From the NCBI RefSeq assembly GCF_042666235.1, contig NZ_JBHTFQ010000001.1:248001-312000 (forward strand): 64,000 bases of DNA. The letters are read 5' to 3'. The notes beneath the pieces are model-generated. The model made no database searches, was not told where the DNA came from, and saw only the letters and a list, made by a program, of their open reading frames with translations. The position numbers were made by a program, and so were the translations under genes. This document shows positions 26,841 to 35,272 of this stretch, piece by piece (positions within the stretch are counted from its first letter, which is position 1; every line of letters begins with the position of its first letter). This DNA comes from Halodurantibacterium daqingensis. GTDB lineage: Bacteria > Pseudomonadota > Alphaproteobacteria > Rhodobacterales > Rhodobacteraceae.

Positions 26841-27131
26841 ATGCCTTTGCCTGTCTTGCCTATTGCCGGGATCGCGCTGCGCTATGGCGCCGTCGTGCTT
26901 GCGGCCTATGCCGTGTCCCGCTCGGTGCGACCGGGACATCTGGATCAGCGCAACGAAGATGCGCTGGACCGCGTGGATGAGGGCGTCAGCCTGCATCAGG
27001 CCCCGCACGAGGATCAGATCAATCTTGCCGCGCGCTTTCGGCGGGTGGTTCGGCTCGGCACGTCGGGCCCCGGGCTGGAGATTGACGCCGCAGGTCTTGG
27101 CCGTATCCGCTTTCGGAAAGCGGCGCCATGA
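26841..27131 (+). CDS. Small N-terminally anchored membrane protein, unknown
   Basis: 96 aa. One hydrophobic helix near the N-terminus (LPIAGIALRYGAVVLAAYAV) is followed by a charged cytosolic tail (NEDALDRVDEGVSLHQAPHEDQINLAARFRR, two pieces). AAGGGG lies eight bases before ATG 26841. The gene sits between fdsA and the GST gene, overlapping the latter by ATGA. I do not recognise the family. It is not FdsC or FdsD, neither of which is membrane-anchored as I know them. Confidence 0.7.
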   Translation: MPLPVLPIAGIALRYGAVVLAAYAVSRSVRPGHLDQRNEDALDRVDEGVSLHQAPHEDQINLAARFRRVVRLGTSGPGLEIDAAGLGRIRFRKAAP

Positions 27132-27733
27132 TCCTCTACTTCTCGGACAATTCCCCCTATGCGCGCAAGGTGCTGGTCCTGGCCAAAGAGGCTGGGCTGG
27201 AGCAGGACATGACCCTGCAGCGGGCCAGTGGCAGCCCGCTGGATCCGGCCAACCTGCCACTGGCGGAAAACCCGCTTGGCAAGATCCCGACCCTGGTGCG
27301 CGATGATGGCCCTGCGCTTTACGACAGCCGGGTGATCTGCCGGTTTCTGGATGATCGGGCGGGAAGCGGGTTTTACCCGGCCGCACCGCGCCTTTGGGAC
27401 AGCTTAACGATCGAGGCGACAGCCGATGGGATCATGGATGCGGCGTTGCTCATGGTTTACGAATCGCGCCTGCGCCCCGAGCCGCTTCGGATGCCCGACT
27501 GGGTCGAGGGGCAATGGCGCAAGATCGACAGGGCACTGGATACGCTCGAAGGTCGCTGGCTGAGTCATCTGGCAGGGCCGCTGGATATCGGGCAGATCGC
27601 GCTGGGCTGTGCCTTGGGCTATCTTGATCTGCGCCACGCGGACCGCGTCTGGCGCAGCGGGCGCGAAGGGCTTGCGGATTGGGCCGCTGGCTTTCTGGGC
27701 CGGCCTGCGATGCAGGCAACCCGTCCGCAATGA
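27128..27733 (+). CDS. Glutathione S-transferase family protein
   Basis: 201 aa. The thioredoxin-like N-terminal domain starts MILYFSDNSPYARKVLV, with the SPYARKV active-site region usual in bacterial GSTs, NPLGKIPTL (the cis-Pro motif) and YDSRVICRFLD. The helical C-terminal domain contains LDIGQIALGCALGYLDLR. It is translationally coupled to the preceding small gene. It conjugates or reduces electrophiles with glutathione; specific substrate unknown. Confidence 0.9.
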   Translation: MILYFSDNSPYARKVLVLAKEAGLEQDMTLQRASGSPLDPANLPLAENPLGKIPTLVRDDGPALYDSRVICRFLDDRAGSGFYPAAPRLWDSLTIEATADGIMDAALLMVYESRLRPEPLRMPDWVEGQWRKIDRALDTLEGRWLSHLAGPLDIGQIALGCALGYLDLRHADRVWRSGREGLADWAAGFLGRPAMQATRPQ

Positions 27734-27907
27734 TCCCGATGCCGGTTTCGCTGCGACAATCGGCTTGCCACACATGGGCAGGAAAGACGAAATGTCCACT
27801 GGACGGCTTAGCCGCCCAAGGCTAGAACCGGCGCGGGAAGGCGGCAGGCAACTGTGGCCTTATCATCGTATTGGCCGACGGATCAGGTCATGGAAGGGAG
27901 TATTCTC
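27734..27907. other. Upstream region of petABC
   Basis: 174 bp between the GST stop and petA. It must contain the pet promoter, but I cannot assign boxes with confidence. AAGGGAG at 27894-27900 is the petA ribosome-binding site. Confidence 0.45.
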
Positions 27908-28468
27908 GTGTCCCACGCAGAAGATAACGCAGGCACTCGCAGGGATTTCCTGTATTACGCCACGGCAGGCGCGGCGGCCGTGACGGTTGGTGCCGCCGTC
28001 TGGCCGCTTGTCAATCAGATGAATCCGTCGGCGGACGTTCAGGCGCTGGCCTCGATCTTCGTCGATGTAAGCGACGTCGCCGTGGGAAGCCAGATCACCG
28101 TCAAGTGGCTCGGCAAGCCGGTTTTCATCCGCCGTCGGACCGAAGCCGAGATTGCCGATGCGCGCAGCGTGCCGCTGGGCGACCTGATGGATGGTGATGC
28201 GAGGAACTTCAACATCGGCGACGCCCCTGCCGATGACCGCAACCGGTCGCTTGATGAAGCCGGCGAATGGCTGGTGATGATGGGCGTCTGCACCCATCTT
28301 GGCTGCGTGCCGCTGGGCAATGCCGCGGGTGATTTCGGTGGCTGGTTCTGCCCCTGCCACGGGTCGCACTACGATACCTCGGGCCGTATCCGCCGCGGTC
28401 CCGCGCCCGAGAACCTGCATGTTCCCGTCGCGCAATTCGTCGACGATACCACCATCCAGCTGGGCTGA
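27908..28468 (+). CDS. petA: Ubiquinol-cytochrome c reductase Rieske iron-sulfur subunit
   Basis: 186 aa, the 2Fe-2S subunit of the bc1 complex, carrying electrons from ubiquinol to cytochrome c1. The N-terminus MSHAEDNAGTRRDFLYYAT bears the Tat-type RR preceding a single membrane anchor. Cluster motifs CTHLGC and CPCHGSHYD are both intact. GTG 27908 was chosen because AAGGGAG lies seven bases upstream and the resulting N-terminus matches Rhodobacter Rieske proteins; the in-frame ATG at 27890 is upstream of that site. First gene of petABC. Confidence 0.97.
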   Translation: MSHAEDNAGTRRDFLYYATAGAAAVTVGAAVWPLVNQMNPSADVQALASIFVDVSDVAVGSQITVKWLGKPVFIRRRTEAEIADARSVPLGDLMDGDARNFNIGDAPADDRNRSLDEAGEWLVMMGVCTHLGCVPLGNAAGDFGGWFCPCHGSHYDTSGRIRRGPAPENLHVPVAQFVDDTTIQLG

Positions 28469-28479
28469 GGGAGAAACAG

Positions 28480-29823
28480 ATGAGCGGGATTCCCCACGAC
28501 CATTACGAGCCCAAGACGCGCGGCGAAAAGTGGCTCCACCGTCGCCTTCCGATCGTGGCGCTGCTTTACGACACGATCATGCTGCCCACCCCCAAGAACC
28601 TGAACTGGATGTGGATCTGGGGCATCGTGCTGATGTTCTGCCTCGCGCTGCAGATCGTGACCGGCATCGTGCTGGTGATGCATTACACGCCGCATGTCGA
28701 TCTGGCCTTTGCCAGCGTCGAACACATCATGCGCAACGTCAACGGCGGGCACATGATCCGCTATCTGCACCAGAACGGCGCGATGCTGTTCTTCTTTGCC
28801 GTCTACATGCACATCTTCCGCGGCCTCTACTACGGGTCGTACAAGACCCCGCGCGAGGTGACCTGGATCATCGGCATGCTGATCTATCTGCTGATGATGG
28901 CAACGGCCTTCATGGGTTATGTATTGCCGTGGGGCCAGATGTCCTTCTGGGGCGCGACCGTGATCACCGGCCTGTTCGGCGCGATTCCGGGGATCGGTGA
29001 AAGCCTTCAGACCTGGCTTCTGGGCGGACCGGCGGTGGACAATGCCACGCTGAACCGCTTCTTCTCGCTGCATTATCTGCTGCCCTTCGTGATCGCCGCG
29101 CTTGTCATCGTGCACGTCTGGGCCTTCCACCACACCGGCAACAACAACCCGACCGGTGTCGAAGTGCGGCGCAGCTCGAAGGAAGAGGCCGAGAAGGATA
29201 CCGTGCCGTTCTGGCCCTACTACATCCTCAAGGATTTCTTCGCGCTGGGCGTTATCCTGGTGGTTTTCTTCGTGATCGTCGGCTTCATGCCGAACTATCT
29301 TGGCCACCCCGACAACTATATCGAGGCGAACCCGCTGGTCACGCCGTCGCATATCGTGCCGGAATGGTACTTCCTGCCGTTCTACGCCATCCTGCGCGCC
29401 TTTACCGGCGACGTCTGGATCGTGCAGCTGACCCAGTTCATCACCTTCGGGCTCGTCGACGCCAAGTTCTTCGGTGTTCTGGCGATGTTCGGCGCGATTG
29501 CGGTGATGGCGCTGACGCCCTGGCTTGACACCTCGTCGGTACGGTCGGGCCGCTATCGCCCGATGTTCAAATGGTGGTTCTGGCTGCTGGTGGTCGATTT
29601 CGTGGTGCTGACCTGGGTCGGCGCGATGCCGGCCGAGGGGATCTATACCTGGATTTCGCTGATCGGCGCGACCTATTGGTTCGCCTACTTCCTTGTCATC
29701 CTGCCGCTGCTTGGTGTCATCGAGAAACCGCTGACCCCGCCCGCCACGATCGAGGAAGACTTCATCCTCGCGAACTCCAAGAAAAAGGGTGCCTCTGCCG
29801 CCCGGGCCACTCCGGCCGAGTGA
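28480..29823 (+). CDS. petB: Cytochrome b of the bc1 complex
   Basis: 447 aa, about eight transmembrane helices, binding hemes bL and bH and both quinone sites. Visible motifs: GIVLVMHYTPH, MHIFRGLYYGSYK and GYVLPWGQMSFWGATVIT (Qo region), HYLLPFVIAALVIVHVWAFH with heme-ligand His residues, and PEWYFLPFYAILRA (the PEWY Qo loop). Length fits proteobacterial cytochrome b. GGGAGAAACAG precedes the ATG. It lies 11 bp after petA and 18 bp before petC. Confidence 0.98.
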   Translation: MSGIPHDHYEPKTRGEKWLHRRLPIVALLYDTIMLPTPKNLNWMWIWGIVLMFCLALQIVTGIVLVMHYTPHVDLAFASVEHIMRNVNGGHMIRYLHQNGAMLFFFAVYMHIFRGLYYGSYKTPREVTWIIGMLIYLLMMATAFMGYVLPWGQMSFWGATVITGLFGAIPGIGESLQTWLLGGPAVDNATLNRFFSLHYLLPFVIAALVIVHVWAFHHTGNNNPTGVEVRRSSKEEAEKDTVPFWPYYILKDFFALGVILVVFFVIVGFMPNYLGHPDNYIEANPLVTPSHIVPEWYFLPFYAILRAFTGDVWIVQLTQFITFGLVDAKFFGVLAMFGAIAVMALTPWLDTSSVRSGRYRPMFKWWFWLLVVDFVVLTWVGAMPAEGIYTWISLIGATYWFAYFLVILPLLGVIEKPLTPPATIEEDFILANSKKKGASAARATPAE

Positions 29824-29841
29824 AAGAAAGGACACGCTGAG

Positions 29842-30639
29842 ATGATCCGCAAACTTGCACTCACCGCGCTGACCGCGCTGGCCCTCACGGCGGGCGGCGC
29901 CCAGGCTGCCGGTGAGGAAGGCCATGTCATCGACTTCGACTTCCCCTTCGAAGGCCCGTTCGGCACCTATGACCGGAACCAGTTGCAGCGCGGCCTGCAG
30001 ATCTACACCGAGGTCTGTGCCGCCTGTCACGGGCTGAAACATGTGCCCTTCCGCACCTTGGGTGACGAAGGCGGGCCGGCGCTACCGGAAGATCAGGTGC
30101 GCGCCTATGCGGCCAACTTCGAGGTCTACGATTCGGAAATCGACGACTTCCGCCCTGCCGCCGCGACCGACCACTTCCCGGGATCGGGCCTGGAAACCGC
30201 ACCGGACCTGAGCCTCATGGCCAAGTCGCGTGCCGGCTTCCACGGCCCCTACGGCCTGGGGATCAACCAGCTGTTCCGTGGCATCGGCGGGCCGGAATAT
30301 ATCGCCTCGCTGCTCTACGGCTATACCGGCGAAGAGAAGGAAGAGGCCGGCACGGTCTTCTATGAGAACACCGCCTTCCCCGGCGGCTGGATCGCCATGG
30401 CGCCGCCGATCTACGACGAGGCTGTCACCTTCGCCGACGGCAGCCCCAATGACGCGCGCGCCCTGTCCAAGGACGTGGCTGCATTTCTGATGTGGACGGC
30501 CGAACCCAAGATGATGGCGCGCAAGCAGGCCGGCTTTACCGCAGTGCTGTTCCTGACGGTGCTGACTGTTCTGCTCTATCTCACGAACAAGCGGCTCTGG
30601 ATGCAGATCAAGCGGGAAACCAAGGCCGAGGCGAAGTGA
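29842..30639 (+). CDS. petC: Cytochrome c1
   Basis: 265 aa. A Sec signal peptide (MIRKLALTALTALALTAGGA, then QA) precedes the heme-binding CAACH near residue 55. A likely axial Met is in GGWIAMAPPIYDE, and a C-terminal anchor is AVLFLTVLTVLLYL. It receives electrons from the Rieske protein and passes them to soluble cytochrome c in the periplasm. It is the last gene of the pet operon, followed 22 bp later by a terminator hairpin. Confidence 0.97.
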   Translation: MIRKLALTALTALALTAGGAQAAGEEGHVIDFDFPFEGPFGTYDRNQLQRGLQIYTEVCAACHGLKHVPFRTLGDEGGPALPEDQVRAYAANFEVYDSEIDDFRPAAATDHFPGSGLETAPDLSLMAKSRAGFHGPYGLGINQLFRGIGGPEYIASLLYGYTGEEKEEAGTVFYENTAFPGGWIAMAPPIYDEAVTFADGSPNDARALSKDVAAFLMWTAEPKMMARKQAGFTAVLFLTVLTVLLYLTNKRLWMQIKRETKAEAK

Positions 30640-30661
30640 GTCAACACTGAACCTCTGACGG

Positions 30662-30686
30662 GCGCGCCCTTCGGGGCGCGCTTTTC
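30662..30686 (+). terminator. Intrinsic terminator of petABC
   Basis: The stem GCGCGCCC (30662-30669) pairs with GGGCGCGC (30674-30681) around the loop TTCG, followed by TTTT. It lies directly after petC and abuts the stop of convergent thiQ. There is a T-run only on the plus strand. Confidence 0.85.
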
Positions 30687-31380
30687 ATTTTCCCAGGTAG
30701 CGGCGCAGCGCCGGCGGCGGATCGGCAAGAAGTACCGCGGTTGGCCCCGGGGGCAGGGCATGCCCCTCGTCCACCAGGATCGTCTCCGGGCAGAGCCGAA
30801 GCGCATCCTGCGGGTCATGGGTGACCATCAGCACCGTCAGCCCGCCGTCGCCGGCCAGATCCTCGACAAGTGTCAGCATCTCGGCCCTGAGCGCGGGGCC
30901 AAGCGCCGCAAAGGGTTCGTCCAGCAGCAGGATCGGACGCGCGCGCAGCAGCACGCGCGCAAGCGCGACCCGGCTTTGCTGGCCCCCAGACAGATCCGAA
31001 GGCTTGCGGGTTGCGAAGGCGGCCAGGCCCACCCTTTCCAGCACCTGCGCAACTTCTGCCCGCTGCCTGGGCGAAAGCCGCAGGTCGGGCCGCAGCCCAA
31101 GCCCCACATTCTGCGCCACGCTCAGATGGGGGAACAGGTTGTTGTCCTGAAAGATGATACTGAGCGGGCGTTGCCCCGGCGCCTGTCCGGCAAAGTCGAT
31201 CCCGTGCCAGAGAATCCGACCGCGCACCGCTGGCACAAAACCCGCGATGGCGCCCAGAAGCGTGGATTTTCCGGCCCCCGACGGGCCGATCAGCGCCACG
31301 CGGCTGCCGGCTTTGACCGACAGATCGGCCGACAGGCTGAAGGTGCCGAGACGCAGGGAAAGGGCTTCAAGTTGCAGCAT
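30685..31380 (-). CDS. thiQ: Thiamine ABC transporter ATP-binding protein
   Basis: 231 aa. Walker A GPSGAGKST near residue 38, signature LSGGQQSRVALARVLL and Walker B PILLLDEPFAALG, followed by the switch His in LMVTHDPQDA. Short ThiQ-type ABC subunit energising thiamine or TPP uptake. ATG 31380 (MLQLEALSLRLG) overlaps the thiP end by 14 bases. Third gene of thiBPQ; its stop abuts the petC terminator. Confidence 0.93.
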   Translation of the reverse strand: MLQLEALSLRLGTFSLSADLSVKAGSRVALIGPSGAGKSTLLGAIAGFVPAVRGRILWHGIDFAGQAPGQRPLSIIFQDNNLFPHLSVAQNVGLGLRPDLRLSPRQRAEVAQVLERVGLAAFATRKPSDLSGGQQSRVALARVLLRARPILLLDEPFAALGPALRAEMLTLVEDLAGDGGLTVLMVTHDPQDALRLCPETILVDEGHALPPGPTAVLLADPPPALRRYLGK

Positions 31381-32995
31381 TGGCACGTCCGCTTCGGTCA
31401 AGGATCCAGAAAGCCGCAAGGCTCAACACCAGCAGAAGCAGGGCCGCCCCGGCCGCATCGGCCATGCGATAGGCCCCCATCAGGCGCTGCAACTGCATCG
31501 GCAGCGTCGCACTCCCCGTCTCTGCGAACAGGACGATGACTCCCAGATCGCCGATCGACAGGGCTGCTGCCAGCCCACCGGCAAAACCGAGCGGGCGGCG
31601 TATCCGCGGCAGAAGAACCAGCCGCAGTCGCGTGATCCCGGTCATGTCCAGACTGGTCGCCAGCCGCCCGAAATCGCGTTCAGCCTGCCGCAGGGCGGGA
31701 AGCAGCGCCCGAAGGGCGAAGGGCAGGGCCATTGCCGCATTCACCAGTGCCGTGACGGGCAAGGCAAGGCGCGACGGATCAACCAGCGGATAGGCGATCA
31801 GGAACAGCCCCGTTCCGATAACCAGCGGCGAAGCCGCAAGCGACAGCATGCCCGCGGTGTCAAGGAGCACCCCCGCCCCCCGCCGCACCTGCAGGATCGC
31901 CAGCGCAAGCACCAGCCCCATGGCAAGGCAAAGCGCCGTCGAGGCCAGTGCGACCAGCACGGAGCGCCCCGCAGCCCGCCACACGACCTCGGGCAGCGAT
32001 AAGAGCTGTGGCAAACCCGCTGCGACCACCGTCCCCAGCGGCAGCATCAGGAACAGCATCGCAGCCGCAATGATCAGCGCATCCCACGGCCAGAGACGCC
32101 CCGCATCCCAGCGCTGCACTGTCCGGTCCAATCCACCGCCAATCGCGGCAGGCGTGGTGACCCATAGCGCCACAACGGCGGCTGCCGCGCAGATCAGGAA
32201 CTGCAGTGCCGCAAGGCGCGCCGCGCGGCCCAGGTCAAAATCAAAGCGGAAGGCCTGATAGATCGCCAATTCGATCGTCGTGGCGCGCGGACCTCCGCCC
32301 AGCGTCAGCGCAACGGCAAAACTGGTCAGGCAGATGAGAAAGATCACCAGCAGGCAGCCCGGAAGCACCTCGCGCAGCATGGGCCATTCAAGACGCCGAA
32401 ACAGATCGCCGGGGGCAAAGCCAAGCGAGGCGGCAAGGCGGAACCTCTCGGACGGGATCGCAAGCCAGCCCTGAAGAATCAGCCGGGTGGCCAGCGGCAG
32501 GTTGAAGAACACATGCGCCAGGACCACACCCTGAGGTCCATAGATCTGCACCGGCCCGAGGCCCAGCATCGCAAGCCAGCTGTTGACAAGACCGTTGCGC
32601 CCGAAGACCGCGAGAAGCCCGAGGACGGCAACCAGCGTCGGCAGCAGGAAGGGCGCGCCCAGCAGTGTGATGACCAACCCGCGCCCGAAGAACCGCCGCC
32701 GCGCCAGCGCCCGCGCAAGGGGAACGGCCAGCGCGACCGACAGCAGCGCCGAGACAAGCGCTTGTCCCAGCGTGAACCTGACCGCCGCCCAGTCCGAGGC
32801 TGCAAGCGCACCACCGCTGCCCGCCCGCAACGCCACCGCGACAACTGCCCCGAGCGTCAGCAGAACAAGGAAGGTCGCGACGCCCGCCCCCGGCCAGACT
32901 GCCCCCGCCAATCCAGCGCCAGCGATATCGCTGCCAGCCCAGCCTTTTGGAGCGCGGGCGCAGGAAGCCGCTAGCGGCTGAGTGCGTTCAGCCAT
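31367..32995 (-). CDS. thiP: Thiamine ABC transporter permease
   Basis: 542 aa. Two fused permease halves, about twelve transmembrane helices. EAA-type loops are LRLAASLGFAPGDLFRRLEWPMLREVL (given as two halves around GFAPGD) and the C-terminal LATSLDMTGITRLRLVLLP. This is the usual ThiP layout. It overlaps thiB by 25 bases upstream and thiQ by 14 downstream. ATG 32995 has no strong ribosome-binding site, consistent with translational coupling to thiB. Confidence 0.93.
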   Translation of the reverse strand: MAERTQPLAASCARAPKGWAGSDIAGAGLAGAVWPGAGVATFLVLLTLGAVVAVALRAGSGGALAASDWAAVRFTLGQALVSALLSVALAVPLARALARRRFFGRGLVITLLGAPFLLPTLVAVLGLLAVFGRNGLVNSWLAMLGLGPVQIYGPQGVVLAHVFFNLPLATRLILQGWLAIPSERFRLAASLGFAPGDLFRRLEWPMLREVLPGCLLVIFLICLTSFAVALTLGGGPRATTIELAIYQAFRFDFDLGRAARLAALQFLICAAAAVVALWVTTPAAIGGGLDRTVQRWDAGRLWPWDALIIAAAMLFLMLPLGTVVAAGLPQLLSLPEVVWRAAGRSVLVALASTALCLAMGLVLALAILQVRRGAGVLLDTAGMLSLAASPLVIGTGLFLIAYPLVDPSRLALPVTALVNAAMALPFALRALLPALRQAERDFGRLATSLDMTGITRLRLVLLPRIRRPLGFAGGLAAALSIGDLGVIVLFAETGSATLPMQLQRLMGAYRMADAAGAALLLLVLSLAAFWILDRSGRANAAT

Positions 32996-33951
32996 TCGGA
33001 CAGGGCCGGGCCGCGCAGGCTGGCCGCTTCCTCGGCGCTGAACAGCAGCGCGCGTTCGGGTTGTGGCAAGCTTCCAAAGCCGTCGGCCAGACCCGCAGCG
33101 GGGATGCGTGCCGGATACATCCAGTTGGTTTCGGGAATGATTGCCTGAAAACTGTCGGACACCACGAATTCGAGAAATTGCTCGGCAAGCTCGGGTTGTG
33201 GCGCGGCGGCAAGTCTGCCTGCCACCTCGACCTGCAGATAATGACCCTCGGAAAAGATCGCGGCAGTCTTGCTGTCATCCTTTTCGGCAATCAGATGATA
33301 GGCGGGCGAGGTGGTATAGGACAGCACCATGTCTGCCTCGCCGTTCAGGAACAGGCCATAGGCCTCGCTCCAGCCCGGGGTGACCGTCAGAACCCGGGGG
33401 GCAAGCCCTTCCCAGATTTCGGCGGCACGCTCGCCATAGGCTGCCTTGACCCACATCAGCAGCCCCAGTCCGGGGGTCGAGGAGCGCGGATCCTGGATCA
33501 CGATCCGCAGGTCCGACGCCACGAGTTCCTCGAAACTCGCAGGGGGGCTGGCAAGATCCCGATCATGGACAAAGGCGAAATAGCCCCAGTCGAAAGGCAC
33601 GAACAGCGGATCCTCCCAGGCGACCGGCAGATCATAGTCGGCGCTTACGGAATGGGGTGCGAAAAGGCCGGTCGCCTCGGCCGCGGCGGTCAGGTTGGTA
33701 TCAAGGCCAAGCACCACGTCGGCCTGGCTTCGGGCACCTTCAAGCTGCAGCCGCGCGAGCAAGGCCGCGCCGTCCCCGACGCCGACAAGGTTCAGCGTGC
33801 AGCCGCAAGTTGCCTCGAACGCCGCCTTGACCTGCGGCCCCGGCCCCCAGTCGGACACGAAGCTGTCATAGGTGTAGACGGTCAGCACGGGCATCTGCGC
33901 CATCGCGGGGCTGGCCAGTGCCGCGGCCAGGGCGAATACCGGAATACGCAT
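32971..33951 (-). CDS. thiB: Thiamine-binding periplasmic protein
   Basis: 326 aa with a Sec signal peptide MRIPVFALAAALASPAMAQ. The mature protein starts LTVYTYDSFVSDWGPGP, the ThiB-type N-terminus, and includes LGLDTNLTAAAEATGLF and the binding-cleft segment QDPRSSTPGLGLLMWVKAAYG. ATG 33951 has GGAGG upstream; another ATG at 33963 lies before that site. It captures thiamine or its phosphates for ThiPQ. A TPP riboswitch lies in its leader. Confidence 0.95.
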   Translation of the reverse strand: MRIPVFALAAALASPAMAQMPVLTVYTYDSFVSDWGPGPQVKAAFEATCGCTLNLVGVGDGAALLARLQLEGARSQADVVLGLDTNLTAAAEATGLFAPHSVSADYDLPVAWEDPLFVPFDWGYFAFVHDRDLASPPASFEELVASDLRIVIQDPRSSTPGLGLLMWVKAAYGERAAEIWEGLAPRVLTVTPGWSEAYGLFLNGEADMVLSYTTSPAYHLIAEKDDSKTAAIFSEGHYLQVEVAGRLAAAPQPELAEQFLEFVVSDSFQAIIPETNWMYPARIPAAGLADGFGSLPQPERALLFSAEEAASLRGPALSEWLNALSR

Positions 33952-33989
33952 CACATCCTCCATCTGCGACGGGCGGGAGGACGAGCATG

Positions 33990-34075
33990 TGCCACCTTCC
34001 CTCCGCCGGTGTTAACCGGTTCAGGTTCAACGGGTTCGCAGCCTGCGTCTCAGCCCGAACGGGCACCCCGAGGTT
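33990..34075 (-). promoter_or_regulatory. TPP riboswitch (thi box)
   Basis: Read on the minus strand: CGGGGTGCC, then GCTGAGA, then CCGTTGAACCTGAACCGG, then GGAGGGAAGGTGG. These are the conserved GGGGUGC, CUGAGA, CCUUUGAACCUGA and AGGGA elements of the TPP aptamer, in order. It lies 38 bp upstream of thiB, immediately before its GGAGG ribosome-binding site, with no terminator hairpin between. Control of translation initiation is therefore more likely than attenuation. Confidence 0.95.
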
Positions 34076-34168
34076 GGCGCAGCCTAGCTGCAGGCGCGGC
34101 CCGGAACAAGCGGAAACGCTTGAGCGCCGCGTCCCGCACCGCTAAGGGAGGCGCAAAGGGAGGCGCCC

Positions 34169-35272
34169 ATGTCGTTCAACACCTTCGGCCATCTGTTCCG
34201 TGTCACCACCTGGGGCGAAAGCCACGGCCCGGCACTGGGGGCCACGGTGGATGGATGCCCGCCGGGTGTCCCGCTGGATGCGGCACAGCTCCAGCACTGG
34301 CTTGATCTGCGCAAACCGGGCCAGAACAAATACACGACCCAGCGGCGCGAACCCGACGCGGTCGAGATCCTGTCCGGTGTATTCGACGGCCAGACCACCG
34401 GCACGCCGATCCAGCTGATGATCCGCAACACCGACCAGCGGTCGAAGGATTATGGCGAGATTGCCGAATCCTTCCGCCCTGGCCATGCCGATATCACCTA
34501 CTGGCAGAAATACGGGATCCGTGACTATCGCGGCGGCGGGCGATCCAGTGCGCGCGAAACGGCCGCACGGGTGGCGGCCGGCGGGGTTGCGCGCGCAGCA
34601 CTCGCGGTGCTGGCGCCGGCGGTGCGGATCACCGGCTACATGACGCAGATGGGCGCGCGCGGGATCGAACGCAGCCGCTTTGACTGGGACCAGATCCCGA
34701 AGAACCCGTTCTGGACGCCGGACGCGCGGGCGGCCGAGGATTGGGCGCAGTATCTGGATGAATTGCGCAGATCCGGCAACTCGGTCGGCGCGGTGATCGA
34801 GGTTGTGGCGCGCGGGGTGCCGCCGGGGCTGGGCGCGCCGGTCTATGGCAAGCTGGATACCGACCTTGCCGCGGCGATGATGTCGATCAACGCGGTGAAG
34901 GCCGTGGAGATCGGAGACGGCATGGCCGCCGCCACCCTGACCGGGACCGAAAATGCCGATGAGATCCGGATGGGCGCTGACGGACCGGAATACCTTTCGA
35001 ACCACGCGGGCGGCATTCTGGGCGGGATTTCGACCGGGCAGGATGTTGTGGTGCGCTTCGCGGTCAAGCCGACCTCGTCGATCCTGACATCGCGGCGCAC
35101 GGTGACGCGGTCGGGACAGGACACCGACCTGGTGACCAAGGGCCGCCACGACCCCTGCGTCGGCATCCGCGCCGTGCCGGTGGCCGAGGCGATGATGGCC
35201 TGCGTGATCCTTGACCACCTTCTGTTGCACCGTGGGCAGGTGGGCGAGGGGCCGCGTGGGCGGATCGGATGA
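34169..35272 (+). CDS. aroC: Chorismate synthase
   Basis: 367 aa. It converts EPSP to chorismate with reduced FMN, the last shikimate step. Signatures: GHLFRVTTWGESHGPA at the N-terminus, RPGHADITYWQKYG, RDYRGGGRSSARETAARVA, GGILGGISTGQ and RHDPCVGIRAVPVAEAM. Length is normal. AAGGGAGG precedes the ATG. Its stop abuts the stop of the convergent transporter gene (TGA|TCA). Confidence 0.98.
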   Translation: MSFNTFGHLFRVTTWGESHGPALGATVDGCPPGVPLDAAQLQHWLDLRKPGQNKYTTQRREPDAVEILSGVFDGQTTGTPIQLMIRNTDQRSKDYGEIAESFRPGHADITYWQKYGIRDYRGGGRSSARETAARVAAGGVARAALAVLAPAVRITGYMTQMGARGIERSRFDWDQIPKNPFWTPDARAAEDWAQYLDELRRSGNSVGAVIEVVARGVPPGLGAPVYGKLDTDLAAAMMSINAVKAVEIGDGMAAATLTGTENADEIRMGADGPEYLSNHAGGILGGISTGQDVVVRFAVKPTSSILTSRRTVTRSGQDTDLVTKGRHDPCVGIRAVPVAEAMMACVILDHLLLHRGQVGEGPRGRIG

